Part shown: piece by piece, positions 18,801-26,741 of the stretch
Layout: each line of letters starts with the position of its first letter
Numbering within the stretch: position 1 is the first letter of the stretch
Assembly: GCA_963815045.1 (NCBI GenBank)
Contig: CAWFET010000002.1
Coordinates: forward strand, 744,001-808,000
Source of the DNA: DASUPK01 sp963815045
Lineage (GTDB): Bacteria; Actinomycetota; Thermoleophilia; Solirubrobacterales; 70-9
Reading direction: 5' to 3'
DNA: 64,000 bases
Position numbers and translations under genes: made by a program
The notes under the pieces: model-generated
Seen by the model: only the letters and a program-made list of their open reading frames with translations
The model's database searches: none
What the model was told of the DNA's origin: nothing

Positions 18801-19496
18801 ATGCGGCTTCCGGACCGATCTCGGTGGGGACCACTGATGACGACCGGGACTCCTCTTTCCATGCGATCAATGCTCGGCGCCCTCGCGGCCGCCGCCGCGC
18901 TGGCGCTGATCGCGGTCCTGCCGGGCGAGGCCAATGCCTCCGTCGTCGGGCCCACCGGCCAGATCACCGCTTGCTACGCGAAGAAGGGCAAGGCGAAGGG
19001 CACCCTCCGCGTCGTCCCCTCGGGCAAGCGCTGCAGGAAGGGGCAGAAGCCGCTTGTCTGGAACTCTCAGGGCCAGCAGGGCTCGACCGGCGCCCAGGGA
19101 GCCCAGGGAATCCCGGGACAGGTCGACTCCAGCGTCACGACCCAGCTCAACAGCCTGACCACTCAGCTCTCCAGCCTCACCACGCAGCTCTCATCGCTGC
19201 AGTCGGACGTCAGTTCTCTGCAAGGCGTGCTCTCCGGTCTCACCAACACGGATCTGCTCGCAGCCGTTGCCGGCGCCGCGAAGCTGAACGGCATCTCCGC
19301 TTCGGATCTGACCGGTGCGATCGGCGCGGTTCCGGACGTGACCGCCCTCTGCACGCAGATGTCCTCGGCGGTCACCCAGCTCAACAGCATCCGCACGGTC
19401 CTGACCAATCTCTCGCTCGGCGGCATCATCCCGGTCGGCCTCCTGCTGAACGTAACCGGGGTCCCGAGCGCGCTCAGCCCCTTCACCTGCCCGTAG
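18801..19496 (+). CDS. Exported protein with short collagen-like segment and repetitive coiled coil
   Basis: 231 residues from ATG 18801; in-frame ATGs at 18837 and 18861 would also leave a signal peptide (hydrophobic core AALALIAVLPG). After a short basic domain (ITACYAKKGKAKGTL) comes a Gly-X-Y run, GSTGAQGAQGIPGQ. Next is a threefold heptad-like repeat (LNSLTTQLSSLTTQLSSL, then LQSDVSSLQ), suggesting trimeric coiled-coil assembly. The C-terminal half is hydrophobic and ends with Cys. Similar bacterial collagen-like surface proteins exist; function unknown. Confidence 0.72.
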   Translation: MRLPDRSRWGPLMTTGTPLSMRSMLGALAAAAALALIAVLPGEANASVVGPTGQITACYAKKGKAKGTLRVVPSGKRCRKGQKPLVWNSQGQQGSTGAQGAQGIPGQVDSSVTTQLNSLTTQLSSLTTQLSSLQSDVSSLQGVLSGLTNTDLLAAVAGAAKLNGISASDLTGAIGAVPDVTALCTQMSSAVTQLNSIRTVLTNLSLGGIIPVGLLLNVTGVPSALSPFTCP

Positions 19497-19511
19497 CTCG
19501 CACGCTGGTGG

Positions 19512-20132
19512 CTACTTCACCAGCTGGTAGATGAAGTAGACGATCACCACGAGGTTGACGAGCCAGGCGTTGTTGGTCAGCCAGTCGCGAATCCCAGGCA
19601 TGGCCTCACGGGCGCGGCGACCCAGCAGCAGGTAGGCCGTGATCGGCAAAGCCATCAGGACCACCGTCGCGGTCACCACCGGCCATGCGTGCAACAGGCC
19701 ATCACGGCCGTTGTGGAGCCAGTGGACGGTCGAGATCACGGCGACGATGTCCGTCGGCATCAGCAGGATGAGCAGGAAGCCGAGCTCGAAGGCGCGGAGT
19801 GGCTTGGCCTCCTGGAGAGCGGTCATCCATTTGGGAACCTTGGCCTCGCCGCGACCCAGGAACGTGCGGACGCCGAGAAGCGCCAGCAGGCCGGCGACCA
19901 CGTAGTCGGCGGTACTGGGCCCCGATCCCGAGGGCGGGTTGATCCCGAGAACGTCGTAGAGCTTGAACCACACCACGACGCTCACGGCCGCGGCCACCAC
20001 GACTCCGACCAGCAGCGCCAACGAGTTCTTGACCGGCTCCCGGCTCGTGACCAGGAAGATCGCCGTCAGGATCTGAGGCCCCATCACCATGATCAGGGCC
20101 AGGGGGAGGACTTGGAGTTGCGTCGTGTCCAT
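19512..20132 (-). CDS. GAP family (Sap/SfLAP-like) six-helix membrane protein
   Basis: 206 residues with about six hydrophobic helices. The N-terminus LPLALIMVMGPQILTAIFLV and central RAFELGFLLILLMPTDIVAV resemble GAP/Sap (sulfolipid-addressing) proteins of mycobacteria, related to the LysE-type fold. Possible lipid or small-molecule export. It begins two bases after the stop of the K+ channel gene, so the two form an operon. Confidence 0.72.
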   Translation of the reverse strand: MDTTQLQVLPLALIMVMGPQILTAIFLVTSREPVKNSLALLVGVVVAAAVSVVVWFKLYDVLGINPPSGSGPSTADYVVAGLLALLGVRTFLGRGEAKVPKWMTALQEAKPLRAFELGFLLILLMPTDIVAVISTVHWLHNGRDGLLHAWPVVTATVVLMALPITAYLLLGRRAREAMPGIRDWLTNNAWLVNLVVIVYFIYQLVK

Positions 20133-20134
20133 GG

Positions 20135-20875
20135 TCAGCGGCTCTCGCGGGTGCGCGCGAGCAGCCCCGGGCGCCAGAGGCTGACCAGTCCAGCGACCAG
20201 AGTTACCAGGAAGATCTGGCCCATCAGCATCTCGAGGCCAGCGAACATCTTGCCCGGCTGCGCCGCCGGCACCAGGTTCCCGTAGCCGGTGGTGGTCAGC
20301 GTGGTGAAGCTGAAGAAGAGGAAGTCGCCGCCCTTGACCGAGACGCCGGCGCCGAAGAACGGGGTGGAGCCCACTCGGTCCATCGCTGCATAGAGGAAGC
20401 TGAACAGCAGTCCAAGGATCGTGTAGACGCTGATCGCGCCCAGGATCGTGCGAAACCCCACCTCAGTCTCGGCCAGAACCGCGCGCAGGATCGCCCCGGC
20501 CGCGAGCGTCAGGAGGCACACGATCACGAACGCGCTGGCGCCCAGCAGGTGAGGGTTGTCGGCGAGCTCGGCCAGCATGGCGAGAATGGCCGCCGCTAGG
20601 GCGACGATCCCGGCCCCGCGGACGACGGTCGGGCGCACTCCCGATCCGGCGAGGCCCACCACGCCGGCCAGCGCCGCGACCACAGTGGTGAGCACAGCCG
20701 TCCAGCCATGGAACCCCGTCAGTGAGCCGAGGACATAGGTGGCCAGCACCAGCAGCAGGACAAGCCCGAAAGCGTTCGCGACCCTCGCGACGAACTGCCC
20801 CCAGCGCTCCCCCCGCTGGCGCGAGAATCCAAGTCTCCGCCTCTTACCTTGCCGTTCGCCGGCATTTCGGGCCAC
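20135..20875 (-). CDS. Potassium channel family protein
   Basis: 246 residues from the GTG at 20875. A basic N-terminus is followed by about five or six helices, then a pore loop with selectivity filter TTTGYG (194-199) and a final inner helix (about 208-232). The pore module is of the two-helix KcsA type; four or so helices before it look like a non-voltage-sensing extra domain, with no S4-like Arg ladder. No C-terminal RCK domain. Ion selectivity for K+ follows from the filter; gating is unknown. Confidence 0.85.
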   Translation of the reverse strand: MARNAGERQGKRRRLGFSRQRGERWGQFVARVANAFGLVLLLVLATYVLGSLTGFHGWTAVLTTVVAALAGVVGLAGSGVRPTVVRGAGIVALAAAILAMLAELADNPHLLGASAFVIVCLLTLAAGAILRAVLAETEVGFRTILGAISVYTILGLLFSFLYAAMDRVGSTPFFGAGVSVKGGDFLFFSFTTLTTTGYGNLVPAAQPGKMFAGLEMLMGQIFLVTLVAGLVSLWRPGLLARTRESR

Positions 20876-20926
20876 TTCCGACCGTTCGGGCTTCCTGACG
20901 CCTTTCCTGCCGCTGGGCCTAACGGG

Positions 20927-22561
20927 TCAGGCGGAGGCCGCCGGCGCGGCACGGTCCGGCTCGGTGCTCGGTGCGATGGCCGAGGTTGGCAGCTTCCGCG
21001 TGAACCACAGGCAGAGCAACGCAATCGCCGCGACGGCGCCGACGGAGATCCGCAGCGCGTCGAGTTGGGCGTCGCTGTAGTCGGCCGCCACCGCCTTCGC
21101 CTGATCGTCGGAGAGGCCCTTCGAGAGTGCCACCTGCTCAACCTGGGAGGCCGGCACGATGTCGATTCCCTCCTCGGTGTTGGTGGCGATCGCCTCGCGA
21201 GCCTGGGCGGGTACCTGCGGGTTGTCGGCGATGTTGTCGTTGAACCCGTTGATCAGGTTGAGGATCAGGATGGCGCCGACCAGGGCGGTGCCGATCGAGG
21301 CGCCGAGGTTCAGCGCCGTGCCCTGCAGGCCGCCGGTCTCACTCGCCTTGGAGGGATCGGTCGACGACATGATCACGTTGCCGAGTTGGGAGGCGAGCAA
21401 CCCACCTCCGGCGCCGACCAAGACCATGGCGATCTTGAACCCGGTGTCGTTCAGGTTCACGTCGAGGGTGGCGAGCATCACCACGGCCCCGGCGCTGATC
21501 AGGACCAGACCCGCCTGGGCGACCGTCCTCGGCGAGCGCCGTCCCGCGATCTTGGGGCCGACCAACGCAAAGACCAGCATCGCCGCGGAGAGCGGAAGCA
21601 GGCGCTTGCCGGTTTCGAACGCGTTCAACCCGACCACGACCTGCAGATAGACGGGAACGACGAAGAAGAGACCCATCAGCACCAGCTGCTGGCCCATCAG
21701 GGTGGTGAGGCCGGCGCGAAGCTGCGTGATCCTCAGGAGCGCAGTATCGAGGAGGCGGTCGAGCCCCAGGCGGTGTCTGCGCTCCTCCCACTGGACGAAT
21801 CCGGCCAATATCCCCAGCCCGCCCAGGACCATGAAGGGCACCACCGAGAAGCCGAGAGGCGTGATCTCGTGCCCATTGATCTCAGGCGCCCCGAGTGGCT
21901 TCACGAATCCCCACTTGCTTCCCATCAGGATCCCGAAGACGGCGAGGCCAAGGCCGGCGACGGAGAGCACAGACCCGACGATGTCCATCTTCGGGGGGTG
22001 CTCGGCCTTCGGCGCCTGGGCGATCCGCCCCCGCACCAGGATGATTCCGGTCACGATCACCGTCTCTCCGGCGAACACGTAGCGCCAACTGGCGTTGGTC
22101 GTGACCCAGCCGCCGATCAGCGGGCCGGCCGCGACAGCGACCGCCGTGATGCCGCCGATCAGCGCGTATGCGACGGCTCGGTCCTTGCCCTCGTAATTCG
22201 CCGCGGTAAGTGCGGCGATCCCGGGGATCACCATGATCGCGCCGAGACCCTCGATCCCAGACCAGCCCACGAGAAGGACGGTGAGGTTCGGGCTGAGGGC
22301 CGTGATCATCGAGCCGGTGCCGTAGACGGCCAGCCCGATCGCGAACATCCTGTTCCGCCCGTAGATGTCGCCGAGCTTGGCGCCGGTGAGCATCAGGGCG
22401 GCCATGACCAGCGCGTACAGGGTGATGGCCGCCTGCACTCCCTGGATCGAGGTGTTGAGGTCCGCGGTGATCTGGGAGATCGAGACGTTCATCACGCTCG
22501 TGTCGAGCGTCATCACGAACTGGCCGGAGGCCAGGATGATGATCGGGATCCACTTGCGCAT
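20927..22561 (-). CDS. MFS transporter, DHA2 (EmrB/QacA-like) family
   Basis: 544 residues, about 14 helices. The N-terminus IIILASGQFVMTLDTSVMNV includes the Asp in TM1 typical of DHA2 drug:H+ antiporters. Motif A-like GAKLGDIYGRNRMFAIGL lies in loop 2-3. The C-terminal tail is Pro/Ala-rich. It follows the other DHA2 gene by 3 bases, so both come from one mRNA. Likely exports hydrophobic or cationic compounds; substrate unknown. Confidence 0.9.
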   Translation of the reverse strand: MRKWIPIIILASGQFVMTLDTSVMNVSISQITADLNTSIQGVQAAITLYALVMAALMLTGAKLGDIYGRNRMFAIGLAVYGTGSMITALSPNLTVLLVGWSGIEGLGAIMVIPGIAALTAANYEGKDRAVAYALIGGITAVAVAAGPLIGGWVTTNASWRYVFAGETVIVTGIILVRGRIAQAPKAEHPPKMDIVGSVLSVAGLGLAVFGILMGSKWGFVKPLGAPEINGHEITPLGFSVVPFMVLGGLGILAGFVQWEERRHRLGLDRLLDTALLRITQLRAGLTTLMGQQLVLMGLFFVVPVYLQVVVGLNAFETGKRLLPLSAAMLVFALVGPKIAGRRSPRTVAQAGLVLISAGAVVMLATLDVNLNDTGFKIAMVLVGAGGGLLASQLGNVIMSSTDPSKASETGGLQGTALNLGASIGTALVGAILILNLINGFNDNIADNPQVPAQAREAIATNTEEGIDIVPASQVEQVALSKGLSDDQAKAVAADYSDAQLDALRISVGAVAAIALLCLWFTRKLPTSAIAPSTEPDRAAPAASA

Positions 22562-22564
22562 CGC

Positions 22565-24217
22565 CTACGCCGAGGCCTTTCCCGTGGCTGCCGCGGCGTC
22601 CTCGGCCGCGAAGGAGGCGAGCATCCGCCGCTCCTCCTGGTTCTTGGGGAAGAGGAAGAAGACGACGGCCGCGCCGATCAGGACGGCGACGATCCCGGCC
22701 AGGTACGCGGACTCATCGCCCTTCAGGAACGACGCCTTGGCGGCGGTGACGATGTCGTGCTGGATCGATGGGGGATATTGCTTCGCCGCGTCGGAGGCGC
22801 TCGAGAACGACTTGGTGAGCTCGCTCTGCACGTCGTCTGAGACGTTCTTGCCGGACGCGGCGATCGCCGCCGAGGCCGCGGCCGCGTAGCCGGCCGTCAG
22901 GAACGCGCCCATGATCGACTGCAGGATCGCTCCGCCGAGGTCCCGCTGGAGATCGGCGGTTCCCGATGCCATGCCGGCCTTCGTCACCGGGACCGAACCG
23001 GTCAGGGAGTGGGATGCGGGAGTGCCGGCAAGTCCCACACCAATGCCGATGAAGGCGTACCCCAGCGCGACCTTCCAGTACGCGATGCCCTCCTTCCAGA
23101 GCAGCAGCATGGTGAGGAACCCGAGCAGGACGAAGACGTAGCCCAGGAGCAGGGTCACCCTGGCCCCCCTGGACTCGACCAGGTTGGCGGAGCGGGGAGC
23201 CACGACCACCATGCAGAGGGCGGCGGGGAGGATCGCGGCCCCAGCGCCGACGGTCGAGTAGCCGAGGACGTTCTGGAGGAACTGCTGCCCGATGTACATG
23301 GACCCCATCAGCGAGCCGAAGACGATGATCCCGGCGACTGCGGCCACCCAGAATGTTCGGCGGGAGGCCACGTGGAGGTCATAGAGCGGATTGCGCGCGC
23401 GCCGCTCCCTGATGAAGAAGGCGATCAGGGCGGCAGCGGACACCGCGAACAACCCGATGGCCAGCGATCCCTTGCCCGGGACCACCACGAAGTTGATGCC
23501 CATGATGAAGGCCCCGACCAGGAAGATCGTGAGCACGCCGCCTGGATGGTCGACCGGCTCCGTGGTCTCGTTGACATTGGCGGGGATGAACCTCAGCGCC
23601 ATGAAGAGGGCGAGCCCGGCAAACGGCAGCGTCAGCAGGAACGGGGATCCCCACGAGAAGTGCTGGAGCAGGATGCCGGCGAGCAGCGGGCCGAGCGCCG
23701 TCAGCGCCCCGCCGGTCGCCGCCCAGAGGGCGATCGACTTCGTCCTGGCCGGCCCCGACCAGAGCGCCGTGATCAGCGCCAGGGTGGTCGGATACGCCAT
23801 CCCGGCGGCGAGGCCGCCGACGATCCGCGCGGCGAAGAGCACTCCGATCGAGGGGGCGAAGGCCGCGACGAGGTCGGCCGGAATCGTCAGGGCCATGCCC
23901 ACCAGCAGGATTCCCTTGCGGCCATAGCGATCTCCGACGGCACCGAAGTAGAGGACGGAGCAGGCGAGTCCGAGGGAATAGGCGATCGCGACCAGGTTGA
24001 GATCGGTCTGCGAGGCGTCGAAGTGGTCGCCGATGTCGGGCAGCGCCACGTTTGCGACCGCCAGCCCCAGGTTCGCGACGGTGGCGACGGCGATCAGGGA
24101 CGCGAGCACCCATCCGGCGTTTCCCGGCGAGGTGGACGCCTGCGAAGCGGACGCCTCGGGCTGCTGGTGGATGTCCGGCTTGGTCGAGGTCACGGTCGGA
24201 CGGTGACGCTGGCTCAT
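22565..24217 (-). CDS. MFS transporter, DHA2-like family
   Basis: 550 residues from the ATG at 24217; the upstream open frame is Arg/Pro-rich shadow. About 14 helices. Motif A GAVGDRYGRKGILLVGMAL is intact. A Ser/Ala-rich segment near 490 (SSASDAAKQYPPSIQHDIV) is an extracytoplasmic loop before the last helix. First gene of the tandem exporter pair. Only 23 bp separate its start from that of the divergent coiled-coil gene, so its promoter must be tiny or overlap that gene. Confidence 0.9.
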   Translation of the reverse strand: MSQRHRPTVTSTKPDIHQQPEASASQASTSPGNAGWVLASLIAVATVANLGLAVANVALPDIGDHFDASQTDLNLVAIAYSLGLACSVLYFGAVGDRYGRKGILLVGMALTIPADLVAAFAPSIGVLFAARIVGGLAAGMAYPTTLALITALWSGPARTKSIALWAATGGALTALGPLLAGILLQHFSWGSPFLLTLPFAGLALFMALRFIPANVNETTEPVDHPGGVLTIFLVGAFIMGINFVVVPGKGSLAIGLFAVSAAALIAFFIRERRARNPLYDLHVASRRTFWVAAVAGIIVFGSLMGSMYIGQQFLQNVLGYSTVGAGAAILPAALCMVVVAPRSANLVESRGARVTLLLGYVFVLLGFLTMLLLWKEGIAYWKVALGYAFIGIGVGLAGTPASHSLTGSVPVTKAGMASGTADLQRDLGGAILQSIMGAFLTAGYAAAASAAIAASGKNVSDDVQSELTKSFSSASDAAKQYPPSIQHDIVTAAKASFLKGDESAYLAGIVAVLIGAAVVFFLFPKNQEERRMLASFAAEDAAAATGKASA

Positions 24218-24228
24218 CCCATGCCCAC

Positions 24229-24234
24229 TAGGCT
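24229..24234 (+). promoter_or_regulatory. Candidate -10 (TAGGCT) of the coiled-coil protein gene
   Basis: TAGGCT is followed by six bases and the ATG at 24241, the spacing of a leaderless promoter. Any -35 would lie inside the 5' end of the divergent exporter gene; none is obvious. Confidence 0.4.
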
Positions 24235-24240
24235 TTCTAC

Positions 24241-24780
24241 ATGAGCGACGCCCGACATGCCGATGACCTCGCGGCTCAGGCGGCCGAGGCGGTCCGGAGA
24301 GTGATCGCCGAGGCCGAGGATCGGGCGGCTGAGATCCTCCGGGATGCCGAGGCGAAGGCGGCGAGCCTCCGCGACCAGGCGCAGGCCGAGGCCACGCGGA
24401 TCCGCGAGCGCGCCGAGGCGGACGCGCGAGGACAGATCGAGGCCGCCAAGCGGGCCCTCGACGAGCTCGGTGGGACCCTGGTCGCTGCCGCAACCGAGGC
24501 GATCCCTAAGTCGGAGACTCCGGAACCAGAACCGGAGCCCGAGCCCGAGCTGGACCCCGAGCCCGCCCCCGAACCTGAGCCCGAATCGCCCGGCGCGCCC
24601 GAGGCGCCGGTATCGCCGCCGGCTTCGAACGGCGATGACGCCGCGGTGCGGCTCGTCGCGATGAAGCTCGCGGTCGACGGCCAGGACCGCGCCGAGATCG
24701 AGGCGCAGTTGAACGAGAGGTTCGGAGCAGGGGACCGCTCGGCTCTGCTCGACGACGTGCTCAGCCGCGTCGCGAGCTAG
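24241..24780 (+). CDS. Cytoplasmic coiled-coil protein with Pro-Glu linker
   Basis: 179 residues. Residues 5-85 are an Ala/Glu/Arg-rich coiled coil (EAEDRAAEILRDAEAKAASL) like those in DivIVA-type or ATP synthase b-like stalks. Residues 93-118 are an alternating Pro-Glu linker. Residues 133-179 form a short helical domain (VRLVAMKLAVDGQDRAEIEAQ) similar to small C-terminal modules in other actinobacterial coiled-coil proteins. No family assigned. Divergent from the tandem exporters. Confidence 0.7.
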   Translation: MSDARHADDLAAQAAEAVRRVIAEAEDRAAEILRDAEAKAASLRDQAQAEATRIRERAEADARGQIEAAKRALDELGGTLVAAATEAIPKSETPEPEPEPEPELDPEPAPEPEPESPGAPEAPVSPPASNGDDAAVRLVAMKLAVDGQDRAEIEAQLNERFGAGDRSALLDDVLSRVAS

Positions 24781-24837
24781 AGCAAGTCATACTCAGCTGG
24801 TCCGAGATTCACTGCCCCGACTCAGAAGGGAACCTGA

Positions 24838-25230
24838 ATGGTTCTAGCTGACTTCACCTTCGGCCAAGCGTTGCTGACGGTGTTCGAAATCTTCGTGTTC
24901 GCAGCGTGGCTGATGGTCCTGTTCACGGTCATCGGAGACCTCTTCCGCGACCACGGCATGTCCGGATGGGGGAAGGCCGCCTGGATCATCTTTCTGATCT
25001 TCGTGCCGTTCCTGGGCACCCTGATCTATCTGATCGCTCGCGGTCATGGCATGCGTGAGCGCGCCCTCGCCCAGCAGCAGGAGGCGCAGCAGCAGTTCGA
25101 CGCCTATGTCAAGCAGACGGCCGGCGGCGGCTCCGCTGCCGACGAGCTGACCAAGCTCGCGAAGCTCCACGACGAGAAGAAGCTCTCCGACGCGGAGTTC
25201 GAGAGCGCGAAGGCCAAGATCGTCGCTTAA
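24838..25230 (+). CDS. Two-helix membrane protein with PLDc_N-like region and SHOCT domain
   Basis: 130 residues. Helices at about 8-30 and 42-65 with the motif WIIFLIFVPFLGTLIYLIARG typical of the phospholipase D N-terminal (PLDc_N) membrane module. A Gln-rich stretch follows, then a C-terminal SHOCT motif (ADELTKLAKLHDEKKLSDAEFESAKAKIVA region, about 100-130). SHOCT is a short oligomerisation domain. ATG preceded by AAGGGAACC. Function unknown; a common small-protein architecture in Actinobacteria. Confidence 0.78.
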   Translation: MVLADFTFGQALLTVFEIFVFAAWLMVLFTVIGDLFRDHGMSGWGKAAWIIFLIFVPFLGTLIYLIARGHGMRERALAQQQEAQQQFDAYVKQTAGGGSAADELTKLAKLHDEKKLSDAEFESAKAKIVA

Positions 25231-25238
25231 CCGATCGG

Positions 25239-26276
25239 TCAGGCGCTGGCCGTCTCGGTGACCGAGGCGGCCGGCTCCTGCCGGAGGATGCTGATGTAGG
25301 CGATCGCTCCGGGGATCGTCGGCAGCCAGAAGGAGAAGGCGCGATAGGACAGGACGGCCACGATCGCGAGGCCGCCGGGCACGCCGAAGGCGATCAGCGA
25401 CCCGATCATGCCGCCCTCGACTCCGCCCACACCGCCGGGTAGCGGCAGGAGGTTGGCCGTCATCCCCACGAAGTAGGAGGCGACGATCACCCCGACGGGC
25501 GGTGTCTCGCCCCCGAACGCGTGCAGGCATGCCCAGAGCACGGCGATGTCGAAGCCCCACCAGCCGACCGCCCAGAGCCCGTTGGCCGGCCGCTCCCTAA
25601 GGGTCGCGATCGCCCCGCGTACGCCGCCGGCGAGCGTGTTCGGCACGGTGGCCAGGGCTGCGCGCCAGCGCTCTCGCCGGCTTGGGTGGTTGAGGCGCTT
25701 GGTGGTCTCGTGGAGCTCACCGCCGAAGTACCCGATCAGCAGCGCGGCGACGATGATCAGCCCGGCTACGGCGGCGGGGATCAGCGTGAAGGCGACCGGG
25801 CTCGGGCCCGAGAGGATTCCGATCCGGAGACCGAGCCCGGTCAGCAGGATCGCTCCCATGTAGACGGCGTAGAGCAGGACGAGCACGGTGGCCATCCGCA
25901 GCGCGACGAGCGCGGCGGAGAGCCCCTCGCGCCGGAGCGCCCAGGCGGTCAGCGCGATGCCGCCGATCCCGCCCGCCGCGAGCAGCCTGGTCGCAGCCAG
26001 GCTCGCGAGCGTGATCCGGTAGCTCTGCGCCCAGCCGATGCCCGCTTCGTGCCCGACCACGCCACGAAAGAGGGCGACGTAGCAGAAGAAGGAGGCGATC
26101 TCGAAGACCAGCCCCGCGGTCAGCCATCCGGGTTCGCCCTTGTCGAGCCTGTTCCAGGTGTCGCCGAGGCCGGCGATGTTCGGCAGGACGATGTAGAGGG
26201 CACCGAGGGAGACCGCCGCGAAGGCCAGCCCGATCAGCAGTTGCTTCCTGGTGAATCCTCTCGGTGCCTCGTTCAT
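25239..26276 (-). CDS. Lysylphosphatidylglycerol synthase-type transmembrane (flippase-like, UPF0104) protein
   Basis: 345 residues, about eight helices. The signature LPLPGGVGGVEGGMIGSLIAFG near residue 270 identifies the transmembrane flippase-like module found in MprF and in stand-alone UPF0104 proteins. No catalytic aminoacyl-transferase domain is attached, so a lipid-translocating or scaffold role is more likely than lysyl-lipid synthesis. Start overlaps the stop of the VOC gene by 4 nt. Confidence 0.82.
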   Translation of the reverse strand: MNEAPRGFTRKQLLIGLAFAAVSLGALYIVLPNIAGLGDTWNRLDKGEPGWLTAGLVFEIASFFCYVALFRGVVGHEAGIGWAQSYRITLASLAATRLLAAGGIGGIALTAWALRREGLSAALVALRMATVLVLLYAVYMGAILLTGLGLRIGILSGPSPVAFTLIPAAVAGLIIVAALLIGYFGGELHETTKRLNHPSRRERWRAALATVPNTLAGGVRGAIATLRERPANGLWAVGWWGFDIAVLWACLHAFGGETPPVGVIVASYFVGMTANLLPLPGGVGGVEGGMIGSLIAFGVPGGLAIVAVLSYRAFSFWLPTIPGAIAYISILRQEPAASVTETASA

Positions 26277-26716
26277 TCGCGCGGAAAGGTTCCGGGTCCC
26301 CCGCCGGCGCGGGCGCCCCGCGTGTATTCGGCCATGTCCTGGCTCCAGAACTCGACGACGTTCCCGTCGGGGTCCGTGACGTAGATCGCCCGGCCCGGCC
26401 CGAGCTGGATCGGTCCCTCGACCTCGGCGCCGGCGCCCTCGATCCGCTGCTTGAGCGTGTCGATCTCCGCGTCCTCGACGTTGAAGGCGTAGTGGACGTG
26501 CGAGCCGCCGCGGCCGCCGGCGAGCCCCACCTGCTCCGTCCAGAGCCCGAGCCGAGCCACCTCGCCGACCAGATACCAGTAGCGGCCCCCGGCGCCCTCG
26601 CCGTAGAGCGTCTCCTCGAATCCCAGCACGTCACGGTAGAAGCGACGGGCCTCCTCCAGATCGGAGACCTCCAGGACGAGCTCCGAGATCCCGCTGACTG
26701 GCGGCCTCCCGTTCAT
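26273..26716 (-). CDS. VOC (glyoxalase/bleomycin-resistance fold) family protein
   Basis: 147 residues with the paired beta-alpha-beta-beta-beta modules of the vicinal oxygen chelate superfamily: ELVLEVSDLEEARRFYRDVLGF at the start and AIYVTDPDGNVVEFWSQD at the end. Probable metal ligands are His in GSHVHYAF and Glu in NVVEFW. Specific reaction unknown (isomerase, dioxygenase or resistance protein are all possible). Preceded by a leaderless-type -10 and coupled to the UPF0104 gene. Confidence 0.85.
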   Translation of the reverse strand: MNGRPPVSGISELVLEVSDLEEARRFYRDVLGFEETLYGEGAGGRYWYLVGEVARLGLWTEQVGLAGGRGGSHVHYAFNVEDAEIDTLKQRIEGAGAEVEGPIQLGPGRAIYVTDPDGNVVEFWSQDMAEYTRGARAGGGPGTFPRE

Positions 26717-26723
26717 CAGGCCG

Positions 26724-26733
26724 AGCTTAACCT
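26724..26733. promoter_or_regulatory. Overlapping divergent -10 elements for the VOC and MFS genes
   Basis: In a 25-bp intergenic region the minus strand reads TAAGCT (26729-26724), 7 nt before the VOC ATG. The plus strand reads TAACCT (26728-26733), 8 nt before the MFS ATG. The two hexamers share bases, so polymerase probably cannot open both at once. Confidence 0.5.
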
Positions 26734-26741
26734 GGGCTCGG

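Noticed and set aside
20849..22840. 663-codon plus-strand frame opposite the DHA2 exporter
   Set aside because: Asp/His/Arg/Gly-rich shadow without domains; the minus-strand transporter is clear.
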